DNA of 51,291 nt from Anaerolineales bacterium (GCA_016789175.1 JAEURK010000064.1:1-51291); one strand, 5' to 3'. Positions 18,470 to 28,169 are shown, counted from the first letter of the stretch. Translations and numbers: made by a program. The notes: generated by a model not told the origin, from the letters alone.

Positions 18470-19708
18470 TCAGGCCGGCTCGGCCACCGCCGCAACCGGC
18501 TGGGCGCGTTCGCGCTCGGGCACCAGCGTCAGGATGACCAGGGCCGTCAGCGCCAACCCGGCCCAGAACCAAAACGGCACGCCCGGCCCGAGATCGGCCA
18601 GCGTGTTCCCGATCGGCGGGGCCAGCAGGTTGCCCAGGCTGGCAAAGACCATGACGAAGCCCGTCGCCGTTCCGGCATAGCGCGGCCCGACTCCCTCGAC
18701 CTCGACCACGGCCGTCATATAGATCGCCATGAAGCCGTCGCGCACGAAGCCCGCCAGGACCACGGCCGCCCAAACCGCCGAACCGGTGACGAAACCTACG
18801 CCCCCCACCCCCAGCACGACGGCCACCAACGCTGCCAGCAGGACCCGCTTGCGGGAACCAAGCCGGTCGGAGCCGAGCGCGATCGGGAGCGTGAACACCA
18901 GGCTTACGGTATGGAAGAGGGCCAGCGCGCTGTCGGCCACGGCCGGCTCCCAGCCAGCGCCGCGCAGGTAAAGGGGCAGGTATCCCAGTGTGCCCTGCAT
19001 GCACCCCGATAATCCCAGCAACACCAAACCGAGGAGCCACATCGAACGCAGGCGACTGACGGCTGCCAGCGCGTCAAACATCGGCGCTGTCGCCGGTGTC
19101 GTCGAGGTCCCGTCGGTGAGGGCCGGCGGCGCGGCCCGGGTCAGCAGCCAGGGCACGACCAGCGCCAGGCTCAATGCCCCGTAGAAGATCAGGACATTGC
19201 GCCAGCCGCCCAACCACGGCGACAGCCAGGTTGCGCTGACCAGCGAGCCGACCAGAAAACCGCCGGCCATCCCGATCGATAGCACCCCGTTGGCGAGCCC
19301 CAATTGCCGGCGCGAGAACCACATGCCGCAGGCCTTGAATCCACTCAGGGGCACCAACATCAACACGCCGCCCAACAGTGAATTCAGCACAACCAATGAC
19401 AGGAAATCGGCGGACCAGCCGCGCAGAGCGCCCAGCACTCCGGCGGTCAGACACACCAACAGGATCAACCGCTTGGGCCCGAAGCGATCGCCCAAGGCCC
19501 CGCCCAACAGGCTAACGAACAGTCCCGGCAGGGCCGAGATACTCCAGATGAAGCCCACCTCGACCAGCGTGAGGTTGAGATCGCGCTGGATCTCCTCGAA
19601 CAAAACCGAGAGAGCCATACCCGGCGCCGCAACCACAATGGCATTGGTCAACGTCGCCAGAGCCAGGATCACCCAACGATAGGGATCGGATGCGCGCTCG
19701 CGTGTCAT
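18470..19708 (-). CDS. MFS transporter
   Basis: A 412-aa inner-membrane transporter of the major facilitator superfamily with about twelve hydrophobic segments. The loop 2-3 signature appears as GGALGDRFGPKR, and a central hydrophilic loop with Thr/Ala-rich sequence lies at about 190-215. A related SDRLGSRKR occurs in the second half, as expected from the internal duplication. The overall style recalls the CynX/NarK-like or oxalate/formate branches, but the substrate is unknown. The gene is monocistronic on the minus strand. Confidence 0.85.
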   Translation of the reverse strand: MTRERASDPYRWVILALATLTNAIVVAAPGMALSVLFEEIQRDLNLTLVEVGFIWSISALPGLFVSLLGGALGDRFGPKRLILLVCLTAGVLGALRGWSADFLSLVVLNSLLGGVLMLVPLSGFKACGMWFSRRQLGLANGVLSIGMAGGFLVGSLVSATWLSPWLGGWRNVLIFYGALSLALVVPWLLTRAAPPALTDGTSTTPATAPMFDALAAVSRLRSMWLLGLVLLGLSGCMQGTLGYLPLYLRGAGWEPAVADSALALFHTVSLVFTLPIALGSDRLGSRKRVLLAALVAVVLGVGGVGFVTGSAVWAAVVLAGFVRDGFMAIYMTAVVEVEGVGPRYAGTATGFVMVFASLGNLLAPPIGNTLADLGPGVPFWFWAGLALTALVILTLVPERERAQPVAAVAEPA

Positions 19709-19823
19709 AGGTCCTGGGTTGAGCCGGAGAGAAATGCGTTCGGAATCGTCGCACGAGGCCCGAGGCTAAACCGGCGTCCACTATAACACCGAGCTCAGCC
19801 CTAACGCGAGGAGAAAAGGCACA

Positions 19824-19874
19824 AAGCGGAAACGGCGCGGTCGGGCTTCGCCCCAACCCTCGCCGTTTCCGCTT
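19824..19874 (-). terminator. Terminator after cotH
   Basis: Arms 19824-19837 and 19861-19874 form a 14-bp stem. Read on the minus strand the stem is followed by GTGCCTTTTCTC, a moderate U-tract. It lies 56 bases past the CotH-family stop codon. Confidence 0.75.
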
Positions 19875-19929
19875 CGTACGCAACATCCTTCAGGCTGAGC
19901 GGTGGCCAGGTGTGCCCCATCGACGCGTG

Positions 19930-21495
19930 CTATTTCGTGGCCAGGTATTGCGCCAGCGCTTCGGCGCGCGCGGTGGTGGTCTGGGTCAGGCTTTGAACCG
20001 CCGCCTGGAACGCCGCCGGATCCTCGGTCTGGGCGACGACCGGCCCGATCAGGGCGGCCAATTCCTGATAGCGCACGGCTAACAATTCCGCATCGAAGAC
20101 ACCCGCGACTTTTTGCAGGGCGGCCGTGTAGCGGGCCTGATACTCGGCGTCATCGAGCAGGTAACGGATCAACGGCCAGCTCTCGGTAACCTCGGCCTGA
20201 TCGAAGCTGACTGTCGTGTTCATCCCGCCGCCGCGCCCGCCGCGGCCACCGGGTTGCGCGCCCAGCACCAGGTTGTGGTCCCATGAGATGAAATCCAGCT
20301 GACCGGTCTCGGGGTTGTCGTACAGATAGTAGTTGTGGGCCATCTGACCGTACGTGTCCCAATGCTGGAGCGCGGTTTTGAGCGCCAGCCACTCCAGAAA
20401 GCCGTCGACGTTAAAGACGCGTTCGAGCTCAGCGCGCCAGGCGGCCGGGTCGGTCAGGCGAAGCTCGCTGTTCACGACTGTGTTGAGCTCCTCCACGTCG
20501 CTCCAGTCGGCGGCGTCCTCGTTGTTCTCTTTCTGAAAGGTTTCGGCGATCTGGGCCTCGGTGCCGGCGGCCAGGCTGGCGGCCGGCCCATCGGCCTCAT
20601 AGATGTTGCCCTCATCGTCGCCATATTCGCGCTCGATCACGGTGTCGTCGATCACCTCAACCGCCGTGTACAGGCCCATGCTGACCGGCCCTTCGCCGTA
20701 ATCGAGCACGATCTCGTAATAGGCGGTCTCGGCCGCCGGCAGTCCGACGGCATCCAGCAGCTCGTACGAAACGACCTCACGCATGTAGGTTGCATCCCCA
20801 AACCCGTTGCCAAAGGAGAGCTGCTTGAAGCCGTAGAAGCGCTGATCTGTGATCTCAGGCGATTCGTCCTCGAACTGGTCGAAATCCAGCTTGAGCGGCA
20901 ATTTGAGCGAGCCGCTCGACCAGGTGCTGCGCAACGAGGAGTTGCCCTTGAAGCGCACGCCGACCTCGGTCCAGGTCTGGCCATTGAAGGTCACGGTTCC
21001 CGAAACCCACATCGGGTTCTCGGCATCGCGCACGACCCCGCCGGGACCACCACCGGGGCCGCCGCCACCCGGCGGCTGCTGACCACCCCCGGGGCCACCT
21101 GGCGGGCCGCCGCCCTGTTCACCGCTCCCTTGCTCGCCGAAGATCTCGGTCATGTTGGCCATCATCGCGTCCCAGTCGTCGGGCGCGATGGTGATCGTCA
21201 GCTGGTTGACGGCAGCGTCCGGGAAGACGATTGCGTAGTCCGGGTCGGCATCGGCGCCATGGCTGGCCTCATCCCAGCCGGCTGGCCGGGTCACCGGGGT
21301 GTCATCGTTCTCGGAGCCGCCCGCCGAAACGGCGGCCGCCGCGGGTGTTGCGGCGACCTGCTCGGACGCGGACGCTTCACTGACCGACCCAGGCTGAGCG
21401 GTTTCGGATGCCGGGGTTGTGAGACCGCACCCTGTCAGGCTCAAGGCCAGAACGAGTCCGCCGATCTGTCGTATATTCTTCGATAGAGCATTCAT
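19930..21495 (-). CDS. CotH-kinase-family lipoprotein
   Basis: A 521-aa exported lipoprotein (signal about 1-22, lipobox LTGC, Cys23). Past an Ala/Ser spacer and an N-terminal beta region, an unusual Gly/Pro/Gln-rich linker (about 125-155) is followed by the CotH domain. That domain shows GVRFKGNSSLRS, LPLKLDFDQF, a KQLSFGNG stretch, and WDTYGQMAHNYYLYDN with a later FISWDHN carrying likely metal/catalytic Asp residues. CotH of Bacillus is an atypical protein kinase of spore-coat proteins; members outside spore formers have unknown targets. The gene is third in the VTC-DUF4956-CotH operon. Confidence 0.85.
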   Translation of the reverse strand: MNALSKNIRQIGGLVLALSLTGCGLTTPASETAQPGSVSEASASEQVAATPAAAAVSAGGSENDDTPVTRPAGWDEASHGADADPDYAIVFPDAAVNQLTITIAPDDWDAMMANMTEIFGEQGSGEQGGGPPGGPGGGQQPPGGGGPGGGPGGVVRDAENPMWVSGTVTFNGQTWTEVGVRFKGNSSLRSTWSSGSLKLPLKLDFDQFEDESPEITDQRFYGFKQLSFGNGFGDATYMREVVSYELLDAVGLPAAETAYYEIVLDYGEGPVSMGLYTAVEVIDDTVIEREYGDDEGNIYEADGPAASLAAGTEAQIAETFQKENNEDAADWSDVEELNTVVNSELRLTDPAAWRAELERVFNVDGFLEWLALKTALQHWDTYGQMAHNYYLYDNPETGQLDFISWDHNLVLGAQPGGRGGRGGGMNTTVSFDQAEVTESWPLIRYLLDDAEYQARYTAALQKVAGVFDAELLAVRYQELAALIGPVVAQTEDPAAFQAAVQSLTQTTTARAEALAQYLATK

Positions 21496-21594
21496 GGGAA
21501 TTCGATCCTGGAGGTGGCGCCGCCGCCGCGGGTCGTAAGCCTCGACCCTTTCGGCAGCGGCTGGAGAGGAGAGGAGCCCGGTCGGGACGACGCT

Positions 21595-22218
21595 CTAATC
21601 GTCGTCGTCTCCGACGACCACCACATCGTCAGCCGAGCGGCGCAGCTGGCGCGGCTCGTCGAAATAGATCTTGACCCGGGCCGAGTCGTTGATCAGATCG
21701 ATCGAGCCGATCTCGACCTTGGTGACCGGCAAGCCGGTGCGGGCGCGCAGATCGGCCAGCAGAGCCTGGTGATTCTCGGGCCGGATCAGTTCCAGGCGCT
21801 CGTAGCGGATGCTCTTCGAGCTCGAATATCGAAAACCCCACTCACGCTCGAGCACGAACAGCACGGCGACGATCACGGCGTTCAGAGCAGCCAGCCCGAT
21901 CCACCCGCCCTGCTGCAACATGATTGAGTTGATCACAGGCAAACCGATCAACACGAACAGATAGGTCATCTCGCGGGTCGCCATCGCGTTGGTGCGGTAG
22001 CGCAGCACCGAGAAGATCGCGAACAACCCGAAGCCGACGCCTACGCCGATCTCGGACGTCGAGAGCACGCTCATGACGAAGTAGATGATCGTGTTGAAGG
22101 CCAGGAACGTGAAAACGAAGTTCTTGCTCTGGTTGACCGGGTAATAGATGAACCGAACGATCAGCACCGCGATCGCCAGATTGAGTGCGAAGCCCAGAAA
22201 CAGATCAGTGAGTGCCAT
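21595..22218 (-). CDS. DUF4956 membrane protein
   Basis: A 207-aa inner-membrane protein. Three to four hydrophobic helices (about 5-25, 32-50, 57-70, 85-122) precede a cytoplasmic ferredoxin-like tail rich in charged residues that ends in a run of acidic residues. The conserved FGLFAIFSVLRYRTN segment between helices is typical of DUF4956. It overlaps the VTC gene by 14 bases, so translation is coupled. DUF4956 proteins occur beside VTC polymerases and CotH proteins, which suggests a membrane partner for the polymerase, but the role is not established. Confidence 0.86.
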   Translation of the reverse strand: MALTDLFLGFALNLAIAVLIVRFIYYPVNQSKNFVFTFLAFNTIIYFVMSVLSTSEIGVGVGFGLFAIFSVLRYRTNAMATREMTYLFVLIGLPVINSIMLQQGGWIGLAALNAVIVAVLFVLEREWGFRYSSSKSIRYERLELIRPENHQALLADLRARTGLPVTKVEIGSIDLINDSARVKIYFDEPRQLRRSADDVVVVGDDDD

Positions 22219-23056
22219 GGTTGCCTCCGTCCGCCAGCGCAGTCACCGTCCGCAGCTGGGCCAGGAAATTGTTGTGCTTGATCTGCGGATAAAGCAGGCT
22301 GACACCCACGCAATACTTGCTGAAGCCGCCCGCCCGAATACCGAGCCGGTGCATGAGCTGTACGAACGCCGTCGGGCGCACCCGGCCGGCCTGCTTGACT
22401 TCGGCCGTGACCACGCCCGGCAAAGCCACTGATTGATCGTTGGTGTTGAAGCGCAGGTCGAGATCCAGGGTCACACGCTCCGGGTAGAAGCGATTGACGA
22501 GCGTGATCCGGCCGTACAGGTTCCACAGTTTGGGCTGCAGCCGCTCGGTGCCCGCCGGCAGTCGCTCGCGCAGAAACCGCAGCGCCTCGGGGGTCAGGCA
22601 CGTGACGAGATCATGCGTGGCGATGCGCTCCTTGATAGTCTGGAAGCGATTGAGCTTGTGCTTCACCTCGAAAAACGAGGCGTTGGTCTGGACGTAACGG
22701 CGACTGCGCACCTTGTAGCGGTTGCGACCCCCGGCATGATGCCAGCGAAACAACTCGAACTCGGGCGTGTCGAAGTACAGGGTGTGATAGGGGCTCAGCC
22801 GTGCGCCCTTGACCTCGAGCACCCGATAGTGCTGGCTGAGCAGGGGCAACGCCTCGGTCAGCTGCTCGACCCGCAACAGGTATTTGGTGTCGGAGCGGCT
22901 CAGCAGGGCGACGGCGTCCATCTCGGCCAGGGTGATCGGATCGAACGTGGTCAGGCCGATGGGCAATGTGTGCGACCGCGTCTTCGCCGCAGTGCGCGCC
23001 GGGCGGGTGGGCCTGGTCGAGAGGGCAGTCGGGGCCTCAACAGGGATCGGGTTCAT
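22205..23056 (-). CDS. VTC-domain polyphosphate polymerase-like protein
   Basis: A 283-aa protein with a VTC catalytic domain, the tunnel-fold (TTM) enzyme that makes inorganic polyphosphate from ATP in yeast Vtc4. Basic tunnel residues and acidic metal ligands are visible: SRSDTKYLLR (about 53-62), YFDTPEFELF, the Arg/Lys-rich NRYKVRSRRY (112-121), FFEVKHKLNR (128-137) and a late AEVKQAGR. The start at 23056 (MNPIPVE) is preferred over 23089 because it removes a short improbable extension. It is the first gene of its operon. Polyphosphate synthesis is inferred from the domain; bacterial homologues are little studied. Confidence 0.85.
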   Translation of the reverse strand: MNPIPVEAPTALSTRPTRPARTAAKTRSHTLPIGLTTFDPITLAEMDAVALLSRSDTKYLLRVEQLTEALPLLSQHYRVLEVKGARLSPYHTLYFDTPEFELFRWHHAGGRNRYKVRSRRYVQTNASFFEVKHKLNRFQTIKERIATHDLVTCLTPEALRFLRERLPAGTERLQPKLWNLYGRITLVNRFYPERVTLDLDLRFNTNDQSVALPGVVTAEVKQAGRVRPTAFVQLMHRLGIRAGGFSKYCVGVSLLYPQIKHNNFLAQLRTVTALADGGNHGTH

Positions 23057-23211
23057 GGTGTCTTCACCGGGCGATGTCGCCCGCCTCACTCAAATTCCGT
23101 TGATCCTGTTTTAAGGGCCCTTTATTCAGATCGGGTTCAGGGCGGGCGAAGCTCGGGTTAAGCCCTGGCACGTCCGCCAAAACGCATCGGCACAGCCAGC
23201 CAGAAGCTGCA

Positions 23212-23258
23212 CAAAAACGAGGTGTCGGGAGGGTGGCCTTCCCGACACCTCGTTTTTG
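23212..23258 (-). terminator. Rho-independent terminator of the mannoside locus
   Basis: Arms 23212-23230 and 23240-23258 form a perfect 19-bp stem, with T5 on the minus-strand side and A5 on the other. It lies just after the isomerase stop at 23321 and also insulates the VTC operon. Confidence 0.9.
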
Positions 23259-23320
23259 CCTGCCCTTCGAAAGAGGCACTCAATCGTTGCGCCTGACCCG
23301 CAGGACCCCGAACACGCCGG

Positions 23321-24163
23321 CTATGTCCCGGCAAACGCCAGGCCGGCCCGGGCCGCAATCGCGCGGACGTGGGCGGCCGCAGCGGCGTAGTCAGCCTCAC
23401 CCTCGAGGTGCTCGAGCATGAGCGGCGCATCAACATCAAGCCGGCTGAGCTCGGTCAGGAAGGTGACATAGTCAAGGTTGCCCAGGCCCGGGCGCACCTC
23501 GCTGAGATGCGAGATGAACCGCGGGTCAAGTGCCACATCCTTCGCATGGCAACTCCGGATGTGCGGGCCAAGTCGCGCAAAACATTCCCGCAGGAAGCCG
23601 CCCGACCGGAAATAGAGACCGGGGCTGGTGATCAGGTTGACCGGATCGAGGTGCACGCCGAAAGCCCGCCGGTCGATGGCCCGGATCAGCTGCTGGTAGC
23701 TCTCGATCGAGTCCGGCGCGATCCAGGGCATGGTCTCGAGCGTGTAGCACGCGCGCGTCGGCCGAACGGCGTCGATGATCTCGCGCGTGACCGCGACGAT
23801 CAGGTCGAATGTGTCATCGGCATAGTTGGCCGGATCAGGCCCGTCCCAGACCGTCCCGCGCGACCCGGCGATGTTGACGCAGCAGCGCGCGCCGATCGCC
23901 TCGGCCAGCGCCAGGCGCTTCTGACACAGTTCGATTGCGGCCCGACGCACGCCGGTGTCGGGGCTGAGGGGATTGCTCCAGGCCCCCACTTCGGCGATCA
24001 CGATGTCGGCTGCCTGCGCAGCCCGGGCATAGTCGGCGACTGTCGCGGCATCCGCCTGCTCGTCCACCGGGCAGTAGGCCGCGCCATAGCCGAGCCGGCG
24101 CAGTTCGGCGATCCAGACGGCGGGGTCGTCGAACTGTCGGAAGGTCGGCCCACCCAGACGCAT
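23321..24163 (-). CDS. Sugar phosphate isomerase/epimerase family (AP_endonuc_2 TIM barrel)
   Basis: A 280-aa cytoplasmic xylose-isomerase-like TIM barrel. The divalent-metal ligands typical of the family are in order: E143 (LETMPW), D173 (GVHLDP), H206 (SCHAKD) and E251 (LEHLEG). Family members isomerise or epimerise ketoses, hexuronates or inositol derivatives, so the exact reaction is open. The gene starts two bases after the GH5 stop and is the last gene of the locus, probably handling a sugar released by the neighbouring glycosidases. Confidence 0.82.
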   Translation of the reverse strand: MRLGGPTFRQFDDPAVWIAELRRLGYGAAYCPVDEQADAATVADYARAAQAADIVIAEVGAWSNPLSPDTGVRRAAIELCQKRLALAEAIGARCCVNIAGSRGTVWDGPDPANYADDTFDLIVAVTREIIDAVRPTRACYTLETMPWIAPDSIESYQQLIRAIDRRAFGVHLDPVNLITSPGLYFRSGGFLRECFARLGPHIRSCHAKDVALDPRFISHLSEVRPGLGNLDYVTFLTELSRLDVDAPLMLEHLEGEADYAAAAAHVRAIAARAGLAFAGT

Positions 24164-24165
24164 GA

Positions 24166-25158
24166 TCAGATCCTCCCGGCCAGCATCAGGTCGAGCAGCG
24201 CGCGATCGACCCGGTAGCCGCGCACATCTTCATAAACCACACCGGGCCGACCATGGTCGATGATCCCGAAAGGCCCGACGAAATTCCACAGCGCATACCC
24301 CCAGCCGAATTCCTTGAAGAGCGTAAAGAGGTCGGCAAACCAGCGCAGGGCGGTATCGTTGGGGGTCTGGTTATAGCATCCGAACTCGCCGATGTGCACA
24401 GGAACCCCGGCAGCCTCGACGTCGCGCCACGGCTGGTAGAACTCCCGTAGCACGGCGCGATCCCAGACCCGGTCGTAAAAGCGCGTGCCGGGGTATTCGG
24501 GCCCGGAGCCGGTCCGCCAATCGGTCGACCACTCGGCGCCCCAGTGGCTGACGGGGTAGGGTTGATACGCGCGCCCGCTGTGGGTGACCCCAAGATCCGC
24601 CAGCTCAGGCATGGCCAGGTTTCCGCCCGCCAGGCCGTCGATGGTGATCGGGCGCTCGGGCGTGAGCGCGCGGATGGCCGCCGCCGCGCGCCGGATGACG
24701 ACCGCGTGGATATCGCGGGTCATCCCATACTGCCCGATTTCCGGTGGCTCGTTGACCAGATCGAAGCTCAAGACCGCCCCCGGCACATCGCGGTAGCGCG
24801 CGGCGAAGGTCTCCCACTGAAAGACGAACGCATCCTGCGCGATCGCGTCGAGCCACAGGTTGTGCCTTTCACGGTCGTTCCCATTGATGCAGTAACCGGG
24901 CGCGCGATGCAGGTTGAGACTCAGGTGCAGGCCGCGCGACCGGCAGGCCGCGACGTAGCCGTCGATCAGGTCGAAAACCCGTTCATCCGGATGGTAGTAA
25001 TCGAAGTCCCGAGTCCAGAAGCCGTAATCGAGCGGCACTCGCACGAAGTTGAAACCGTGCTCAACCAGGAAGTCGAGCGCGCGCTCGTCGGCGGGCTCTG
25101 GCAGGCGCCCGCCCCAGGTGCTGAACATCCACAGGAAGTTGAAACCGTAATGCGGCAC
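24166..25158 (-). CDS. GH5-type glycoside hydrolase
   Basis: A 330-aa TIM-barrel glycosidase without a signal peptide, so cytoplasmic. The clan GH-A catalytic pair is clear: acid/base E137 in DLVNEPPE and nucleophile E258 in VHIGEFGCYN. A Trp/Tyr-rich substrate cleft (SHWGAEW, WNFVGPFG) is also visible. A GTG start at 25158 has GGAGG eight bases upstream. Beta-mannosidase/mannanase or beta-glucosidase action on short oligosaccharides fits the GH130 neighbour, but the subfamily cannot be set here. Confidence 0.85.
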   Translation of the reverse strand: MPHYGFNFLWMFSTWGGRLPEPADERALDFLVEHGFNFVRVPLDYGFWTRDFDYYHPDERVFDLIDGYVAACRSRGLHLSLNLHRAPGYCINGNDRERHNLWLDAIAQDAFVFQWETFAARYRDVPGAVLSFDLVNEPPEIGQYGMTRDIHAVVIRRAAAAIRALTPERPITIDGLAGGNLAMPELADLGVTHSGRAYQPYPVSHWGAEWSTDWRTGSGPEYPGTRFYDRVWDRAVLREFYQPWRDVEAAGVPVHIGEFGCYNQTPNDTALRWFADLFTLFKEFGWGYALWNFVGPFGIIDHGRPGVVYEDVRGYRVDRALLDLMLAGRI

Positions 25159-25219
25159 GTGTAAGTCCTCCGTGGGTGGCCGAGCCCGATGGTCGGGAGT
25201 GACGCTTGCGCCCGCGACC

Positions 25220-27064
25220 TTACGGGGTGTCGGCGGCCACCAGCTTGAGCGCCAGGTCCTTGTCGAAATCCGGAACTGCCAGGGCCAGATTGCCGCCGGA
25301 GGACGTGGCCGGCTCGGTGGCGAGCCACTCGCCGGTCTGCGGCGAAAACCAGCGGGCCTCGTAAGCGCCGTCAGCCAGGCCGGAGATTGTGACGATCAGG
25401 CCTGTCAGGGTTCGAAAATCCTCGGCCGACGCATTCCCGGCGACCAGCAACGTCGCGGCGTCGTAGGCCTGGTTGCGAACCCAGACCAGCGCGCGTTGGT
25501 CGTTCTGCAACGTCAACGCGATCGCGGCCGGATCGATGTCGGCCCGGCCCGGCGCGAGGGTCGCCAGACGCTCGCCAGCGATGAAAGTCGCGAATGGGCG
25601 GTAGACGCTCCAATGCCCGCCAGGATCCAGATACGTATCCCACCACCACGTGAAGGCAGTGCCGGCGTAGCCCAGAAACGGCGGGGCCCAGACGCCGTTG
25701 TGCAGCGTAATGTCCTCACGGCCTCGGGTGGTGTCGGCGCCGTAGGCCGAGAACCCCTGCTCGGCGGCCAGGACCGGCTTCGGGTTGGCGCCGGAGTTGC
25801 GCCAGGTCTTCTCAAGCTCGCGTTGCAGGTTGAGCACGGGATCGACGCTGGAGTAGTCGTGCACCTGAGCAAAGTCCAGCTCGGCCTCGCGCCAGATCCG
25901 GGTATAGCCGCCGCTGGCGTAGCTCGAACTCATCAGGTGGTCGTTCGGATCCCAGGCGCTCAACGCGGCCGTCATCGTTTTGACCCAGGGTTTGAACGTC
26001 TCGTCGCTGATCGGCGTCAGGGTCAACTCGTTCCACCATTCCCAGGCAAACAGGTTGGGACTGTACCCCCAGCGCGCGGCGATATAGCGCAACCTGCGCT
26101 GGAAGTACGCGATCGCTTCTGGATCCGACACGAAAGCTGCTGGCTCGGTCAGCGAGCCGCCGTTGGCGGCGTTATAGGGGTTTGAGTCCCACTCGGAGTT
26201 GACGCTCGGGCTGAAAGCGCCGTGGTTGAGCAGACAGAGCAAGATGTAGATGTCACGCTCGGCCGCCAATTCGAAAACCCGGTCGAGCAACCAGGCCTGC
26301 TTGAGCCGGCCGCTGTAGTCGCCCAGGCCGGTGTCCTGCCACTCGATCCCAAAGCTCCACGAGGCCATCCACAGACGGGCGACGTTGCCGCCGTTCGCGC
26401 TCAGGCCGTCGAACCACCGCGTGTAATCGGTCAGCGTGGCGTCGAGCGACGTGGCCCAGGCCACGTTGGCGCCGATCGGCACATACGGCTCGCCGTTGTC
26501 GAACGCGAAGTAGCGTTGATTGACGGGGTCGATCCGCACGAAGCCGCGGGCCGCGACATCGGGCCCGACCGTGAACGCGATGGGCGCACTGGTCAGCGCC
26601 CCACCCGCCAACGCGGCCTGCGCCGTCCAGGCGCCCTCCACGGGAGGCGTGAAGCGGGCGCGCCACCCGGGCGCGCCGACCGGCTGCAACGTCGCGGGAT
26701 CGAAGTCCTGGTAGAAAAAGGCCGGCACGCTGGCTTGCCCACCGTCCGGCGCCGTGAACAGCACGACCAGATCGACCTGCGCGAGGTCGAACGGGTTGGC
26801 GAACACACCGTCGGTGTCGATCGCGAACTCGGCGCGTCCAAAGCGCGCGACGTCTTCGCTCAACTGGCTGAGGGTCAGCGTGGTCGCCGGGCGCGGCCCA
26901 GGCGTGTCCGTCGGGCCCGCCGTCGGGCTGGGCGGTCGTGCGGTAGCCGTGGCCGCCGGCGGTCGGGTCGGCTCGGCGGTGGGCGCCGTGCACGCCGCCA
27001 GAGTCGGCGCGACGGTCAGGAGGACACTCAGGCAAGCGGCAACGGAACGCATGGCGCGTGACAT
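25220..27064 (-). CDS. Secreted lipoprotein glycoside hydrolase (DUF5060 + GH-A barrel)
   Basis: A 614-aa lipoprotein with a signal peptide, lipobox LAAC (Cys25) and a long Pro/Thr-rich linker (26-60). Residues about 65-165 form a beta-sandwich resembling DUF5060. A TIM barrel follows, with FAWEWWNEL carrying the likely acid/base Glu and PVLAAEQGFSAYG carrying the likely nucleophile. A C-terminal beta domain (about 520-610) shows GAYEARWFSPQTGEW. Surface exposure suggests it makes the first cuts in a polysaccharide that the cytoplasmic GH5 and GH130 enzymes then process. The substrate (mannan, glucomannan or another beta-glycan) is inferred from context. Confidence 0.8.
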   Translation of the reverse strand: MSRAMRSVAACLSVLLTVAPTLAACTAPTAEPTRPPAATATARPPSPTAGPTDTPGPRPATTLTLSQLSEDVARFGRAEFAIDTDGVFANPFDLAQVDLVVLFTAPDGGQASVPAFFYQDFDPATLQPVGAPGWRARFTPPVEGAWTAQAALAGGALTSAPIAFTVGPDVAARGFVRIDPVNQRYFAFDNGEPYVPIGANVAWATSLDATLTDYTRWFDGLSANGGNVARLWMASWSFGIEWQDTGLGDYSGRLKQAWLLDRVFELAAERDIYILLCLLNHGAFSPSVNSEWDSNPYNAANGGSLTEPAAFVSDPEAIAYFQRRLRYIAARWGYSPNLFAWEWWNELTLTPISDETFKPWVKTMTAALSAWDPNDHLMSSSYASGGYTRIWREAELDFAQVHDYSSVDPVLNLQRELEKTWRNSGANPKPVLAAEQGFSAYGADTTRGREDITLHNGVWAPPFLGYAGTAFTWWWDTYLDPGGHWSVYRPFATFIAGERLATLAPGRADIDPAAIALTLQNDQRALVWVRNQAYDAATLLVAGNASAEDFRTLTGLIVTISGLADGAYEARWFSPQTGEWLATEPATSSGGNLALAVPDFDKDLALKLVAADTP

Positions 27065-27127
27065 CGTCGTAGTCCCCGTCCTTCTACCTCGCGACCGGCT
27101 CGGGCGGCGCGGCAGCCGAGTCGACGC

Positions 27128-28135
27128 TTACACGTCGGAGTTGCTCTTGAGGAAGTCCAGGATCTCGTCGACGTACCCGAAAGCCAGGCCGGTGACCGTA
27201 TCGGCCGCGCCGTAGTAGATCGCGATGCGGCCGGTGTCGGCATCGGTCAGCGCCGCACACGGGAACACGACGTTGGGCACGTCGCCCACGCACTCGTACA
27301 GGCGCTGCGGCGACATCAGGTACGGCGCCGTGCGGTGGATGACCTTCCAGGGTTGGTCGAGGTCGAGCAAGGCGGCGCCAAAGCTGTAGACGAAACCGTT
27401 ACACGACGTCAACACGCCGTGATAGAAGAGCAGCCACCCTTCGGTGGTCTCGATCGGGGTCGGGCCGGCGCCGATCTTGGTGCTCTGCCACGTCCACGAT
27501 TTCGGCCCCATCACGAAACGGTGCTTGCCCCAGTGCACCAGGTCCGGGCTTTCGCTGTAGAAAATATCGCCGAAGGGCGTGTGCCCGGTATCGCTCGGGC
27601 GGCTGTACATGGCGTACTTGCCGTTGATGCGGCGCGGGAAGAGCACGCCGTTGCGGTTGTGCGGCAGGAAGGCGTTCTCCATCTGCACGAAGGATTTGAA
27701 GTCGACCGTATAGCCCAGGCCGATGGTCGGACCGTGGTAGCCGTTGCACCAGGAGACGTAGTAGCGATCCTCGATCCAGCACACGCGCGGGTCGTAGCGG
27801 TGCTGGAAGGCCCCGATCTCGGGGTCGTCGCACGCAAACGGAATCGGTTGCGGATCGATCGTCCAATGGATGCCATCGGCGCTGCGGCCGGTGTGCAGAT
27901 CCATGATGCGGCGGCGATCGTCGCACCGGAAGACCCCGGCGAAAGCGCCCTCAAACGGGACGACGGCGCTGTTGAAGATGCTGTTAGAGGTCGTAGTCGC
28001 ATCACGCGGGATCACGGGGTTCGCGTCGTAGCGCCAGACCACGTCACTCAAACCTGCCGGACGCCCCTGCCAGGGGATGTTGGGGAGTGCTGGGCCGAGG
28101 AGGGTGCGTTGGGTGGAAATAGATGAAGTGGCCAT
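27128..28135 (-). CDS. GH130 beta-mannoside phosphorylase/hydrolase
   Basis: A 335-aa five-bladed beta-propeller of family GH130. Most members phosphorolyse beta-1,4- or beta-1,2-mannosides to mannose-1-phosphate. The family core is seen as [18 protein letters not shown], preceded by an [10 protein letters not shown] segment and followed by [20 protein letters not shown] and late AALTD-type and IYYGAAD segments. There is no signal peptide. It is the first structural gene behind the inverted-repeat operator at 28149-28169 and directly downstream of the LacI gene, so it is the likely main target of that regulator. Confidence 0.85.
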   Translation of the reverse strand: MATSSISTQRTLLGPALPNIPWQGRPAGLSDVVWRYDANPVIPRDATTTSNSIFNSAVVPFEGAFAGVFRCDDRRRIMDLHTGRSADGIHWTIDPQPIPFACDDPEIGAFQHRYDPRVCWIEDRYYVSWCNGYHGPTIGLGYTVDFKSFVQMENAFLPHNRNGVLFPRRINGKYAMYSRPSDTGHTPFGDIFYSESPDLVHWGKHRFVMGPKSWTWQSTKIGAGPTPIETTEGWLLFYHGVLTSCNGFVYSFGAALLDLDQPWKVIHRTAPYLMSPQRLYECVGDVPNVVFPCAALTDADTGRIAIYYGAADTVTGLAFGYVDEILDFLKSNSDV

Positions 28136-28148
28136 GTTACTCTCTTGA

Positions 28149-28169
28149 TTTTAGTAAACAATACTAAAA
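28149..28169. promoter_or_regulatory. LacI-type operator (8-bp perfect inverted repeat)
   Basis: TTTTAGTA (28149-28156) and TACTAAAA (28162-28169) are perfect complements separated by five bases, in an AT-rich island within GC-rich DNA. It sits 14 bases upstream of the GH130 start codon and overlaps the candidate -10, as expected for a repressor site. The adjacent LacI protein is the natural candidate to bind it. Confidence 0.8.

Noticed and set aside
25395-25415. A tRNA T-loop-like GGTTCGAAAATCC
   Set aside because: It lies inside the lipoprotein glycosidase gene and no cloverleaf can be drawn around it.
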